From Rhynchopus sp. YZ270_cl-10 (lineage: Eukaryota; Euglenozoa; Diplonemea; Diplonemida; Diplonemidae), in contig OZ037860.1 in NCBI GenBank assembly GCA_964035575.1, forward strand, positions 1,140,689 to 1,204,688: a stretch of DNA of 64,000 nucleotides. Direction: 5' to 3'. The notes beneath the pieces are model-generated. The model ran no database searches and was not told where the DNA came from. It worked only from the letters and a program-made list of their open reading frames with translations. Positions 1-10,665 of the stretch are shown here, piece by piece (within the stretch, counting starts at the first letter, position 1; every line of letters begins with the position of its first letter). Position numbers and translations under genes: made by a program.

Positions 1-1080
1 TGTGTGCCTCTCTTATGAGTTAGGTGTGTTGTGGTATCTCGCAAGGTTGCAAAGCTATTGTTTTGAGCATATTTTAACAAATGTGCGGTTTCACAAAAAT
101 AATTGGGAACAAAAAAAAACCAGAGCTCTTCTCAGTTGTGTGTTTTGTTTATTTGAGTGGACCTTATCTGTTTTGGAGTCTGCTGTCTTGTTTATATATG
201 CTAATGTCTGCTGTCGTGCAGCAGAACTGAAAGGAATGACCGAATGTGAAAGATACATTTTTTCCCATAGTCTTATTTTTCAAAATAAAAAATAATCAGT
301 AGAAATAACATAGTAAAACGTGTCGCCACAACGGCAGTGGGTTACATACGGAGTAGTTGAGTTATTCTTTTATGTGTTGTATGATGAATTGCATCCGTGA
401 GATGTGTACATCTTCTTGGCCACCATTTCTCTCTCTCTTTTTCCCTCTCGTGTGTAACGAGAACTGAGAGACCATTTACAACGCCCATTTCTTTATTCTT
501 GCTTGCCATAAGGGGACTATATTGTGCTACAGTGCTAGCAGTGTTGGTCTATCTCAAATGTTTAACCCGAAGTCACTTTGTTTTATTTGTTTGCCCACTT
601 ACAGAAGCAACACAAAAAGAAAGAAACGTGGACCTGAAGACAGTCTTCAGCAACCCCGCCTTCACACCCCCCTATTCCACTAACCCCCCACCTTCGTTTC
701 GATCAGGTCTTTCCTTTTTGCGTGAGGGTATCACCCATTTACAGTTTTTTTTTTTGGTGTAGAGGGCTTTGTATTTCAAGCCAATTTTTTTTTGTCAGTT
801 TGATTTTGCAAAAGATTGCTTCTAAGAAGTAAGGAGAAAAAAAAAGAGGTTTCCTTCACACTCTTGGCATACGTTCTCTCCAAGAAAAATGTGGGGGGCC
901 ACATCAACTTTCAATCCTGCCCCTGTGCTTATCGTTGTCATTTTTTTCACTTCTGTGAACTTTTTGACCAATATATTTCCAAAACATATCTTTTAAAGAA
1001 AGGTTCTCCACCTCCCCTCCTTTTGTTGTTTTCCCTACTATGTGCTAAAGGTCATTCCTCAGCTTTAGTTTCTGCTACAG
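1..1080. other. gene-poor T-rich spacer
   Basis: I see no supportable exon here. The short open frames are T/A-rich with no domain-like composition. The only recognisable structure is a 3'-end fragment of the S1 dispersed repeat at 759-794. A possible splice acceptor (tttctgctacag) ends at 1080, so an upstream exon of the following gene could lie here, but none is identifiable. Confidence 0.5.
759..794 (+). repeat. S1 dispersed repeat, 3'-end fragment
   Basis: It contains agagggctttgtatttcaag followed by a T run. This is the conserved 3' end shared with the copies at 6957, 13787, 14319, 18832, 56757 and 60991. Only the tail of the unit is present. Confidence 0.6.
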
Positions 1081-1184
1081 ATTTCGTTGATTACTCAAAC
1101 CACCAACCTTCAGGACCCCCCCCACCCCCCACCCCCCCACCCCCCCCTCGACACACCCCTGTCCCCCCCCTCCTGGGTGACAAG

Positions 1185-2352
1185 ATGTACCACCCGTTCC
1201 CCCAGCAAGGCATGGGAAGCCATACCGATCTTGTTGAGAGGATTAAGATGGGGCAGAGAACAAGCCATGAGTGGAAGATGCGGTGGTGGAACTGGTGTGA
1301 GGCGAACGGAGGGACGAAGGACCCTACCAAGCATGAGGAGTGGCAGCTGCGGCAGGCGGTTGCGCAGTGTGGCGAGCCGCCGGTCAACGGGGCACCGCAG
1401 TCGGTGTACCCGCAGCAACACCAGCACCACCATCACCACCACCACCACCACCACCAGCACCACAGCTACCAACACCACCACCACCACGCAGCACCACACC
1501 ATGCAGCACCACACCGCGGCAGGAAACGCGGCCCACACTCCAGCAACCCCGTCCACGCGTCGCTGGTTACTGCGATAAAACGCGGCCAGCGCCTCTCCCA
1601 GGAGTGGAAGCAGGGCTGGTGGACATGGTGCGACGACCAAGGTGCAGGCGTCTACGACCCCTCCAAGCACGGCCTCGAAGCCCTCCAGGACGCCATCCGC
1701 AAGATCGGCGAGCCTCCGGCAGAGGGATCCGCACCAACCGTCCCCCCACCACAGCCAACCTCCCTCGAGCACGAGGAACTGATCGGCAAGGTCAAGACCC
1801 TTCAGAGAACCCAGCAGGCCTTCAAGGTATATTTGTAAATCCACATCATTTGCTCTTCACATAGACCTTCAGAGCAATTTCCTTGGGGGTTTCTTATTTG
1901 GTTCAATCCTCTAGATGAGGTAACCAATATTTTGAACAGTGGAGCTCAGTGAGCTTGCATAAAAATGATACACAATCTCTATCTGCACTATTACAAACGA
2001 AGATTTCAAGGTGTCAGACCTTCCTAATGGTGTCTCAGTTTTTGTACTGTATATTTTCGGGTGACATTCTGGGAAACGTTCTTGATATTACACCAAATTA
2101 TTTCTTCAGATCGCTTGGGGTAAGTACTGTGACGAGCATGGTGAGGGCAAGCGTGACCCCTCCAGACACGACGTGATCTTCATCAGCAAGGCGCTCGAAG
2201 CATGCATTGGTGGCCTCAGGGCTGCGGGCATGCTTCCACCGGAGGGTGCTGTTATGTCTGTCCCTCAGGCACATGGCTCTATCCCCCCCAGCATGCTTGA
2301 GGCCAATGGCGCTCCCCAGGGGTACAACAACCGTGGACACCCACGTCGTTAG
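1185..2352 (+). CDS. triple Trp/Cys-repeat protein, His-rich linker
   Basis: Two exons, 1185-1826 and 2110-2352, are joined in phase 0 by a 283-bp intron (donor aag|gtatat, acceptor tttcttcag). They give about 294 residues ending in TAG. The protein holds three copies of a ~55-60 residue repeat with the pattern LVxxIKxxQRxSxEWK, then WWxWCDxxGxGxxDPSKH, then LxxAIxxxGEPPxxG. Copies 1 and 2 lie at about 1213-1388 and 1546-1727. Copy 3 is split by the intron (1768-1826 plus 2110-2230), and its continuity across the splice is the main proof of the gene model. Copies 1 and 2 are separated by a His-rich linker (1420-1500). I do not recognise the repeat as a named family. The conserved Trp, Cys and DPSKH residues suggest a small compact fold, perhaps ligand or nucleic-acid binding, but that is inference. 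The ATG at 1185 is chosen because it precedes the first repeat. A proline-rich extension back to an acceptor at 1080 is possible. Confidence 0.72.
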
Positions 2353-2558
2353 GGACTGGGACCAAGAAGCCCACATTACACAAAAGAAAAGCAAAAAAGC
2401 AAAAAAAAAAGCAAAAAACAAAAACAACGGCTAACAAAAAGTAAGATAAAAAAAAGACCTAAAAAGGACCAAAACAAATAATTAAAAAAAGACAAAACAA
2501 CAAGGCTCTCGGGGGGGGTGATTTTGCCCAAAAATCCCCAAAAAAAAAAAATAACGGA

Positions 2559-2601
2559 TTTTGGGGGGGGTGATTTTTTCGGAAAATCACCCCCCCCAAA
2601 A
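2559..2601. repeat. perfect 19-bp inverted repeat, 5-nt loop
   Basis: The arms are ttttggggggggtgatttt (2559-2577) and its exact reverse complement (2583-2601) around the loop ttcgg. It lies about 200 bp downstream of the stop codon of the Trp/Cys-repeat gene. The same G-tract plus TGATTTT motif recurs at 2512 and as a looser palindrome at 3088-3118. A role in transcript end formation is possible but unproven. Confidence 0.75.
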
Positions 2602-2679
2602 AAAAAAAAAAGTTGGGAAATCCGGATTTTTTTTGGGGGGTCTTTCTACTAGAGCTCCGTTGTTCACACAGCAGTGAAC

Positions 2680-3030
2680 AAAGTGACCCGTCACAGCCAG
2701 AACGCGACTCAATTGGTCAAACGCCGAAGGAAAAAGGAAGCATGCAGCATGGCGAAAGAAAAAAGTAGCGTACCGTGCGCCTGCGGCGCAAGCTTACAAC
2801 CATCCTTCCCTTTGACATAGTTTGGCTGTAATAATGTGCATTTTAAGCGCATTTTTTTGAAATGTTGCGTACCGTGGCTTCGCCAGAAACTTTCGTTTAG
2901 CAAAATATGGAAGTAAAATTCATGCAAACTGACGATAATTACCAACGACAGTGCCATTTTATGTCAACATTTTATAGAAATGTTGCGTACCGTGGCTTCG
3001 CCCGGAACCTTTCGGGTGCCATGACCGCAG
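2680..3030 (-). repeat. F1 dispersed repeat, reverse copy, rearranged
   Basis: The reverse complement matches the 3' two-thirds of the copies at 51631 and 61202, from the segment near gaacaaagtgacccgtcaca through the gcgtaccgtgcgcctgcggc hairpin to gttgcgtaccgtggcttcgc. The last segment occurs twice (about 2865 and 2978), separated by about 90 bp of unrelated sequence. The copy is therefore rearranged or has an insertion. Confidence 0.8.
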
Positions 3031-4125
3031 TTTCTTTCCCGCGTCCCACCCTTTGCACATAGTGTGGGGAAATTTTTTTGACCCCAAATCACCCCCCTTT
3101 TTGGGTTTTGGGGGTGATCTCCGAGAGCCCTGCAAAACAAACAAAAAAAAAAAAAAAAGCAAAAAAAAACAAACAAAAAAAAGCAACTCAAACAAAAAAA
3201 ACAAACAAACAAAACAAACAAACAAAAAGCAAGAAAAGGGGAGGATGTTTATTGTAAAATATAAAACAAAATTTTTTTGTAGGGGAATATTTCTACCTAC
3301 TCTCCCCGTCCCCCCCGTCCCCCTTTTTTTTTTATATTTTTGATTGAGCGTTCTCTCTTGATTTCTCTTCTCTTTTTTTATTAGAGTGAGAAGGCAATGT
3401 GGAGAGCCCTCTTTCTTCCTCCCCCCAGTGTTGTGTGTTCCATGTTCATGGAATTTTTTTTTCTTCCATTTTTTGTTGCAAAATGATGGGTTTTTTTGCA
3501 TTTTTTTTTTTTTCACTTGGCAATGAAAATTATACGAGGTTGGTGTGTGTGCCCCCCCTTTTCTTCCCCCCCGCCCCGAAATGCCCCCATTTTTTTGTGA
3601 CAACAAAGACCACCTATATAACACACATTCTCTCTACTCTGGTTCTTGATTCTACCTTTTTTTTTTTGCATGGTTTTGTATAGATGAAACTATGAGTGAA
3701 ATTTCTCCACCTGCCCCACGTTTCCCTGCACACTATGTATTCTCCGATACTCTCTTCATCACAGACTATTGGATATAGGTTGGTGGCGTGGGCAGTCGGG
3801 ATTCACAGTTTGTCTTTTTTTCTTTTTTTCTTTTTTCCGTTTCTAAAATGCCGTGTGTACACTCCTGTTACATATAACATAAATCGATCTTCCGATTTTC
3901 ATTTTTTATTTTCCAACGATGACTTATTTTTACAAGAAAAAGAGGGGATGTGGTGGTGCTGAAGACTATGAGTACCAAATATTAAAGAATAACGGTGCTT
4001 TCGGAAGTCGGTCAACAACCTGTCAATATCGACCCCTCCCGGAGCACCAAGGACGCTGATTTTTTTTTTCTTTTTTCTTTTTTGCGCCCAGCATTCTGCA
4101 ATTTATTTTTTGAAATACAAAAATA

Positions 4126-4232
4126 CACGGTTCGGAGAAGTACTTATTTGAAAGTAGGATACTTTTTTCTTCCTTTTTCAAGTAGAAAGTACTGAGCCAC
4201 TACTTTTAAAAGAAGTACTTTCTCGAACCGTG
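4126..4232. mobile_element. 107-bp MITE with 6-bp target duplication
   Basis: The termini form a 20-bp inverted repeat with two mismatches (cacggttcggagaagtactt at the left; reverse complement cacggttcgagaaagtactt at the right). AAAATA flanks the element directly on both sides (4120-4125 and 4233-4238). The interior is itself rich in aagtact-type inverted motifs. It is too short to encode anything, so it is a non-autonomous miniature element. The transposase superfamily cannot be assigned from the ends. Confidence 0.75.
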
Positions 4233-5365
4233 AAAATAGAAAAAAAGAAAATGACAGAAAAACGACAAAAAACAAGAAATGGCATAGCAGAGAACATACA
4301 GGTGCTTTGAGCTGTACGAAGCTAAGAAGAAAATAGCAGCGCTAAAAAGAAGGGATCTGTGGAGATTTGCACACACACAGGTGGCAACTGCACCTACATA
4401 CACATCCTTTGTCTTCAAGAAGGACGCGGGTTTTGTTTCTCTTTCGAAAAAAAGATATAAAACAAAAATAAGACAACTACAAAAAAACGTAAGTGACGCA
4501 AAAAAAAAAGCAACCATTTTTTTTTTTCTACCTAAAGTTCTCTCCTCCAACCAAATCCGTTTTTATTTATTATTTGTGTACCGCCCTCGTTCTCTTACGG
4601 TACGGGCAAGTCATTAGGTTTCTTTGTTACACCTTCTGTTGTAGGCTGCAGGGTATTTGTGCTTTCATCCGGATGACTGGCATCGTATGAAGGTCAGTCG
4701 GAGGTGCCTGCATTAATAACTTCACTTTTTTTTTTTTTTTTTGTGTTCTACTCAGGCTCTCCGCTAGGATTTCCGATTTTGAAAATATTCTGTTGATGGT
4801 CCACGTTGGTGGGGTACATGCTTGCGCCGCAGGCGCACGGTACGCAACTTTTTTTTTTACCAACGCCCGATTTTGACTTTTTTGGGACGTTTGAGCACTC
4901 ACCTCTCCATATCTTCTTCTCCTGAGCTTTTTTGACAGGTAGAACGGGTATGAACCACTCAGCAGAACTTTTTTTTTTTTTCTTTTTTTCCCCATTTTCA
5001 AAAAGTTCTGTTGACAATCAACAGAACTTTAGTACCTAGCGGAGTGCCTGTTCTACTTGCACTTCACTCAACCCACACACAACAGCAACCAACACACACA
5101 CCCAGGGGCATTTTTTCTTTTTTTTTTTGAGAACAGCGTTACCCCCCCTGCACACACACACCCTTTTATTTTTTCCTTCCTGATTTCCTTTACACACCCT
5201 CTCTCTCTCCCCTCCACCCTCCACCCTGCACCCACCCACACTCAACGATCAGTGTGGTGCATTTTCTTTGGGTAGGTAGCGGTGTTGCCACCCTTTGATT
5301 ACCCCACCCCCCACCCCCGCCCCCACTTCCCCCCCCCTTTTCTTTAAACACTGAACGCAACTTTG
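4233..5365. other. spacer with repeat fragments
   Basis: No gene is seen. It contains an S4 fragment (about 4358-4402), an S2 copy (4636-4720), a short F1 core (4822-4858: hairpin gcgccgcaggcgc followed by acggtacgcaac) and pyrimidine-rich tracts with CA-rich patches up to the PH-domain gene, which may be its promoter or 5' leader. Confidence 0.5.
4636..4720 (+). repeat. S2 dispersed repeat copy
   Basis: It shares the string tgttgtaggctgcagggtat, then gctttcatcc, then ggtcagtcggaggtgcctgc with the copy at 58281, and the latter parts with copies at 7623 and 8756. No open frame is conserved between copies, so I treat it as a non-coding interspersed repeat of about 85 bp. Confidence 0.75.
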
Positions 5366-6626
5366 ATGCGTCAGGCGGAGGTAGTGCCCGCTCGGGTACC
5401 TAATAGTGGTTGGCTTTATTTTAAACCGCCGTCGCTTCTCGCAAAGAAGGTTTCTTCGGAACGGCATTGGCAACAATGTCGGGTTGCGGTGGAGGAGGGG
5501 GTGCTTGTTGTGGCCTCTTCTGTTGCAAGCCATTGCGCGAGGGTGCCTCTTAACATTGTTACGAAGTTTGGACGCGCGTTTTTGGGGAAAGAGGAGTCAC
5601 TGAGGTTCATCGCCACCCCAGAAGGCACTGAGGTGTCGCCCTCCTCTTCTGCCTCTTCTGGGGATAAACAACAGCAGCCGGTAGTGGAGTATCGGTATGG
5701 TGCCATAGGGTGGTATGTGAGTGCAGATGAGGTGGGGGGGAAGGCGGGGGTGTCCGTGAAGAGGTGGTCCTTTGCGTGTGCAGATGATGATGAAGCCGAG
5801 GCGTGGTTGCTGTGGTTGCGTTCTTTTGCATCGCAGTTCACCTCTGTGCCCCCTAGTAGTGGAATGCTTCAAGGTGTCCCCGAAGTCGCCCCCATCGAAA
5901 GCGCTTCAACAATGGATGACGAACCTTCCTCCCCAATCGCCTCTCCACCAGCACTCCGGCAGACCGCGTCCTCACGACGTTGGGGGAGAAACAGAGCGCA
6001 GACAGAAGAAATGCATTTGTTCGCTCCAACACCGATGACGGAATCCCAAAACAACGTTATTACACTGAAATCATCTCGCCGAGGGTTTCATACTAATGCA
6101 ATAAATGGGGGGGTATCACGGTCGAATACTCTTCCTTATGTGAATGATGGAAGGTCTATGGCACATGGAGGAGGGGGAGGGGGAGGGGGAGGGGGGCTGT
6201 CACGTGGTCAGTCGGAGGTGATTTCACACCCGATGCAGTCGATGCATAGGATGAAGGGGAGAGGGCGGGGTTCGCTGACCTCGGGGATGCACAGCATGGG
6301 GCCCGGGATGCACTCTGCAGGGCGTGGGAGTGTGCGTTCGGTATATCCGGTCGACTCTTTCTATGGGCAGCCTGGTGAACATTCACCAGGGTCGACACCT
6401 CAAGGGCATGCCCTGGGTTTGTCGCATGGACCAATGCACTCTTCCGTTCATACAGAGCATGATGGTATGTTTTGTTAAATGAAATGTTTTTTTTTTATGG
6501 TTTTAGGAGGTGATGGGGTGGTAGTAAACACCCCCTTTTTTTTTTACAGATCATCTCTGGGTAGATACGCAGATGGATGCGCACGACCAGGAGCAGTTTG
6601 TTCTTGAAAATTCGACGGTCGTGTGA
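5366..6626 (+). CDS. PH domain-containing protein
   Basis: Exon 1 (5366-6464) and exon 2 (6550-6626) are joined in phase 1 through an 85-bp intron (gatg|gtatgt ... tttacag|atcat), giving about 391 residues. Residues ~12-156 look like a pleckstrin-homology domain. They start with the strand motif SGWLYFKP, continue through the basic/hydrophobic strand HWQQCRVAVEEGVLVVASS, and end in the helix EAWLLWLRSFA with its conserved Trp. A loop insertion (Ser-rich, then QQQP) sits before the last strands. PH domains typically bind phosphoinositides or proteins at membranes; specificity cannot be read here. The remainder is low complexity: Ser/Pro-rich, a run of about ten Gly (6165-6197) and Met/His/Gly repeats, probably disordered. 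The splice replaces a premature stop with the tail DHLWVDTQMDAHDQEQFVLE. The ATG at 5366 lies just before the PH fold, so no upstream exon is required. Confidence 0.78.
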
Positions 6627-6956
6627 GGCTTTGGTTTGGGGCTTGGTAAAAGAAAAGGCTGATGTGTGCATTCTTGGATCAGATTGGGGTGGATTGGTGC
6701 CTGCAGGATCATTGGATAAGCAAAGCGACGATAAGAGTAGGGATTCATTTGAAGGCCTCCTCATCTATGATGCACACCGCATGAGATGAATTGCACGTTT
6801 CATCAAAGAAAACTTTGCAAATAAGGTTTGGGCGGAGTTGAGGATGGTGGCAACTTTGGTCGTCCTTTTAAACATATCAGGCCTACTGTATAATGTGAGA
6901 ATGTGAGGGTGCACAGCATGGCAATATGAGAGCACTGCACATTACCAACTATTTGA

Positions 6957-7071
6957 TCAGATGTAACGAAATGGAGAGTAGGACTGCATGGTTGGGTGTC
7001 CACCCACGGTACAGGCGGTCATACCAAGGTACACTGTTCACAAGAGTGCTTTTGTATTTCAAGTCAACTTT
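6957..7071 (+). repeat. S1 dispersed repeat, near full copy
   Basis: It contains cagatgtaacgaaatgga, the segment ggactgcatggttgggtgtc, then ataccaaggtacactgttca, then gcttttgtatttcaagtcaa. The GGAC...GTCC and GGTAC...GTACC pieces can pair in several copies, suggesting a structured RNA-like body about 115 bp long with a conserved 3' end, as in a SINE. No clear tRNA A/B-box pair was identified. Confidence 0.75.
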
Positions 7072-7622
7072 CTTGGTACATTGATTTACGCTTTGCATTA
7101 GGCTCTTCAATACGCCCCTCTGCGCATACCTCAGTTACCTGCGTTTTCCAGATTGCAGATTTGCCACAGACAGTAGGGATGCCGTGGGGCAGCAACATTC
7201 TGATATGTATTTTCCCCTAGAAAAAATGCAACTATTTTGCGCTCCAAATATTTCTGATGGGCTGTCTCATTATACACACACTACACCACTTAGATGCTAA
7301 GGGGATGCAACGAAAAAAAAGCTATGTGATTATTTCGTTAACATCATGGGGCGAATTTTGATATATATTTTTTTGTACAGGCATTTCTATTTTTACCCCT
7401 CACTAACAATAGACTTCATTTTATTTTGTTATGTTTCATGTTTTACGTTTGCATTTCTCTCCCTTATTTTTTTGTGAACAGAAAAAGAAGAAATCTTATT
7501 AAGGAGTCTTAAAAAAGTAGCGCAAAAAACCGTGTCATTCTTTCCCCCTCTTTTCGGCAACCCTATGGGTACATTCTTTTGCTGAACCCTATCTTTGTGT
7601 CTGATTATTTGTGGTCTCATCA

Positions 7623-7668
7623 GGGCTGGCATCGTACGTAGGTCAGTCGGAGGTGTGTCTGCATGAAA
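7623..7668 (+). repeat. S2 dispersed repeat, partial
   Basis: It shares ggctggcatcgta and ggtcagtcggaggtgtgtct with the other S2 copies. The 5' part (gtaggctgcagggtat) is missing. Confidence 0.65.
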
Positions 7669-8755
7669 TTTGTTGGTTTACTATTAGTGGTATTTTGTTG
7701 TGATGTTATTACCCTTCGCAGTTCTGTGAAGGTTTCAAAGAGAGGTTGGCAGCAAAGACCTTAGGGATCATCTTACAAACCCTTTATTAGTTTTCACGTT
7801 CGGGGAGTTGTTTTTTGGTAACCTAGTGTTGTATAGGTTATAGATTTGATTTATTTCCCTTTTTCCGGTCTCTTTTTTGACAATGTGAAACCCCCCCTGC
7901 AGTGGTCTGGTCTCGACTATTATCTTTGCCTCGAATCTCACGTATAGTGGATGGAGATCAAGCTATGAAAGACCTTTGTAGGGTTTTGTGTTCGCTGTAT
8001 CCTGTGATGTCCTGAAATTTTGCCTAAAATTTGGTGGAGTTTGGTGGTATCTAAAACTCCCCCAAAACTCCAGCAAGCACCACTAAAATTCAGGTGGTTG
8101 TGTGCGTGGCGCTGAGGTTGGTAATAATATTGAAGCTATATCACTATAACTGTTATGGGTACTGTCTCCGGCCTGACATTGCCTTTGCTTTGCTGTAAAG
8201 ATGTGTGTGCACGAGAGGCAAGTGTTTGTTTGGGGTGTCAATGACCATATACCAGAACGTTTCCAACACAACATCCACCCTTTGTTACATTTTATAGATG
8301 TCAGCGGCAAATTTTACAAAAATATATTTCATTTCCAGAGCTATGTACCTCTCTGTGGGTTTTCATCATATTTTCGAAACCCATTTTTTTCTCTCTGTTT
8401 TATAAACGGATGTTATGTGCTTGATAACGACACATTGGTACAAAGCGAACAGCATCAAACGCAACGTGTCCAACGGACAGCCGAACATTGCATTACACTG
8501 CATTATGTACTGTCATTGTGAGAATCATATTTCTACAATGATGATGAGATATTCTGTGTTTCCCCCGAGAACGTACCCCCCACCCCTGCCCCCTTTTTTG
8601 CGTGGCAAACCCCAAACCCAAGCAGATCGTTATAAATAAGCATTATATTGTTGTGGCTCTATCACAAACGCCAGCATGAAGGTCTTCTTTGGTGGTCACA
8701 TCCTGCCATCTCTCTCCATGGAGTGTCAGGGTCTGAGCCGCGTTGAATTGATCAA

Positions 8756-8826
8756 CTCAGTGTGCTTTCATCCAGATGGCTGGCATTGTACAGTGGGTCA
8801 GTCGGGAGGTGTGCCTGCATCAACCA
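8756..8826 (+). repeat. S2 dispersed repeat copy
   Basis: It carries gctttcatccagatggctgg, then cagtgggtcagtcgggaggt, then gcctgcatcaacc. It is most similar to the copy at 58281. An open frame crosses it, but the frame is not conserved in the other copies. Confidence 0.7.
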
Positions 8827-9222
8827 CCATTCTCTTTTCTGGTGTGGCGGAAAGGGGGTGCTATTTTTGTACTATTTTTGTACTATTTTTGTGCTACTTT
8901 CTGCTATTTTCTGCTATTCTGGGCATCTGGATTTTTTTGGTGCGGCTGAAGGGAGGTGTTATTTTTGTGCTATTTTCTGCGATTTTGGGGTCGTCAGCCA
9001 CACCATTTTCTCTTTCTTGTGATCTCTGTTTTGCCGTCATCCTCCTGGTGTGCCGTGCAACGTTATTCTGCACTAATTCCCTACTGTTGCGCAGTAAGGT
9101 ATTGCTTCGACATTACCTTAGCGTTGCGCTTTGCGTCAGGAGGAGCTGTGAGTGAGCGGTGTTACGCTGTGCGGTCTATCGCTCTGCTCCTCAGATATGC
9201 GTGTGTGTGTGAATTTTTTTTT

Positions 9223-9809
9223 GGGGTAAGGACATTCTGGTACCCCCAAGTTTGACTTTTGGACAATTCAGACCCACAAGGTTTCGATAAAGACAATTCA
9301 GACCCACAAGGTTTACGATAAAGACAGTTCAAACCCACAAGGTTTACGATAAAGACACTTCAGAACCACAAGGTTTGCATTTTGGACAGTTCAACCCCAC
9401 AAGGTTTGCACTTTGGACAGTTCAGACCTTGTGGGTCTGAACTGTCCAAAATGCAAACCTTGTGGGTCTGAAGTGTCCAAAATTCAAACCTTGTGGTCTG
9501 AAGTGTCCAAAATACAAACCTTGTGGTTCTGAACTGTCCAAAAGTCAAACCTTGTACGTGTTTTCTTCTTCTAAGGTGCTTGCTCTCCATACCTAGACCC
9601 TCGAATTTTTTTTCTTGACCCCATACATATGGGTGCATTTCGACGATTTGAGGCCATTCAAAGCAAAAGTTGGCACTTTTGAGCATCTGCGGGGGTCTAA
9701 AGCACGGTTTTGCGTACACCACGCTGGATGATAGGGGTCACATGATAGGTCACATCATGTGGCCATATATCAAGTTACACCGCAAAAATCTACCAGACCC
9801 TGTCTTCGT
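9223..9809 (+). repeat. left terminal inverted repeat of foldback element
   Basis: It contains about ten degenerate 30-bp units, six or so in one orientation and four in the other, then a unique arm segment ending agaccctgtcttcgt. It matches the reverse complement of 10666-11284. Confidence 0.88.
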
Positions 9810-10665
9810 ACAACGCCGCAGACAGGCCAAACATGCGTTGGACTCAGAGGAATGCCTGCTGTGCAGGTATCAAACATGAGAACCAACTCCCAGCAACAAG
9901 GGGCGCCTTTTGGCAGGCGTTGTTGAGGGTGTTTGGGGTGCAAAGTTTTCCACAATTTTGATGCGCGGGTACAGAAGCGTTGTCTTGTTCTTTCATCTCT
10001 AGGAAGTTAAATGTTCAATCGCGTTTAACTACCACTAGTCTAGGGCTTGTTCAGTGAACCCACGAGGGGTCGAAGGGGGTTGGTTATCCCATATCTATCA
10101 AAGGTTGTGTCGACCAGGCGAATCCACTATGTTACGCTGTACGTTGTTAAATCCGAAGAAATAACAACAGTGCATATGGCAGCGTCCGCAAACCACCCCC
10201 CCTTAAAGGTTATTATCAACTGCAGGAAGTTTGTTAAAAAGAGTGCCTCACGCTACACAAACCACCACCCGCGATTGACTTAGATGATAACTAGAGAATT
10301 CAGAACAAAACAACACCCTGCCCCATACACACTAAATTGTCATGCTCAAGAGCATGCCTGGGCCAAAATTACTGTGACACAAAAGGCAACAATACTACCC
10401 ACAAGGAGTGTGAAATGTGCACTGGTTTTCTGGGGGAACGCAATATTTTATTGTGCCTCGTCCTCCGCGAGCAGAGGACAGACTTTCCGGAAAGTTTCCA
10501 AAGGTCGAATTTCTTGCACTAGCCATGCTCCCTGGGTTAAATGGCAATAGCAGTGACTGACTTCTGAGAGAAACAGGGCACTTGAAACCCAATTTTCATT
10601 ATTTTGGTGTAATCCTGTGAGGGATGGGTGGGGAGGTGTGGGTGTGGGTGGGTGAAAAAAGGTGC

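Larger units (their letters stand above)
2353..4125. other. repeat-rich spacer, no gene
   Basis: There is no credible coding exon. It holds a G/C-tract palindrome (2559-2601), a second weaker GGGGGTGAT palindrome (3088-3118), a reverse-oriented copy of dispersed repeat F1 (about 2680-3030), an A-rich aaaac/aaac microsatellite-like stretch (3130-3230) and many T runs. Confidence 0.6.
6627..9222. other. gene-poor spacer with repeats
   Basis: No convincing exon was found. It holds an S1 copy (6957-7071), partial and full S2 copies (7623-7668, 8756-8826), and a short-period T-rich tandem stretch of tgctatttttgtac-like units at about 8860-8990. A GC-richer stretch at 9020-9200 has no recognisable product. 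Confidence 0.5.

Noticed and set aside
8201-9155. Possible exons around 8201-8521 and 8676-9155
   Set aside because: The frames cross an S2 repeat and short-period T-rich repeats, with no domain or consistent splice structure.
9240-9550. CRISPR-like array of ~30-bp repeats
   Set aside because: Units are contiguous without unique spacers, reverse direction midway and belong to a eukaryotic foldback element.
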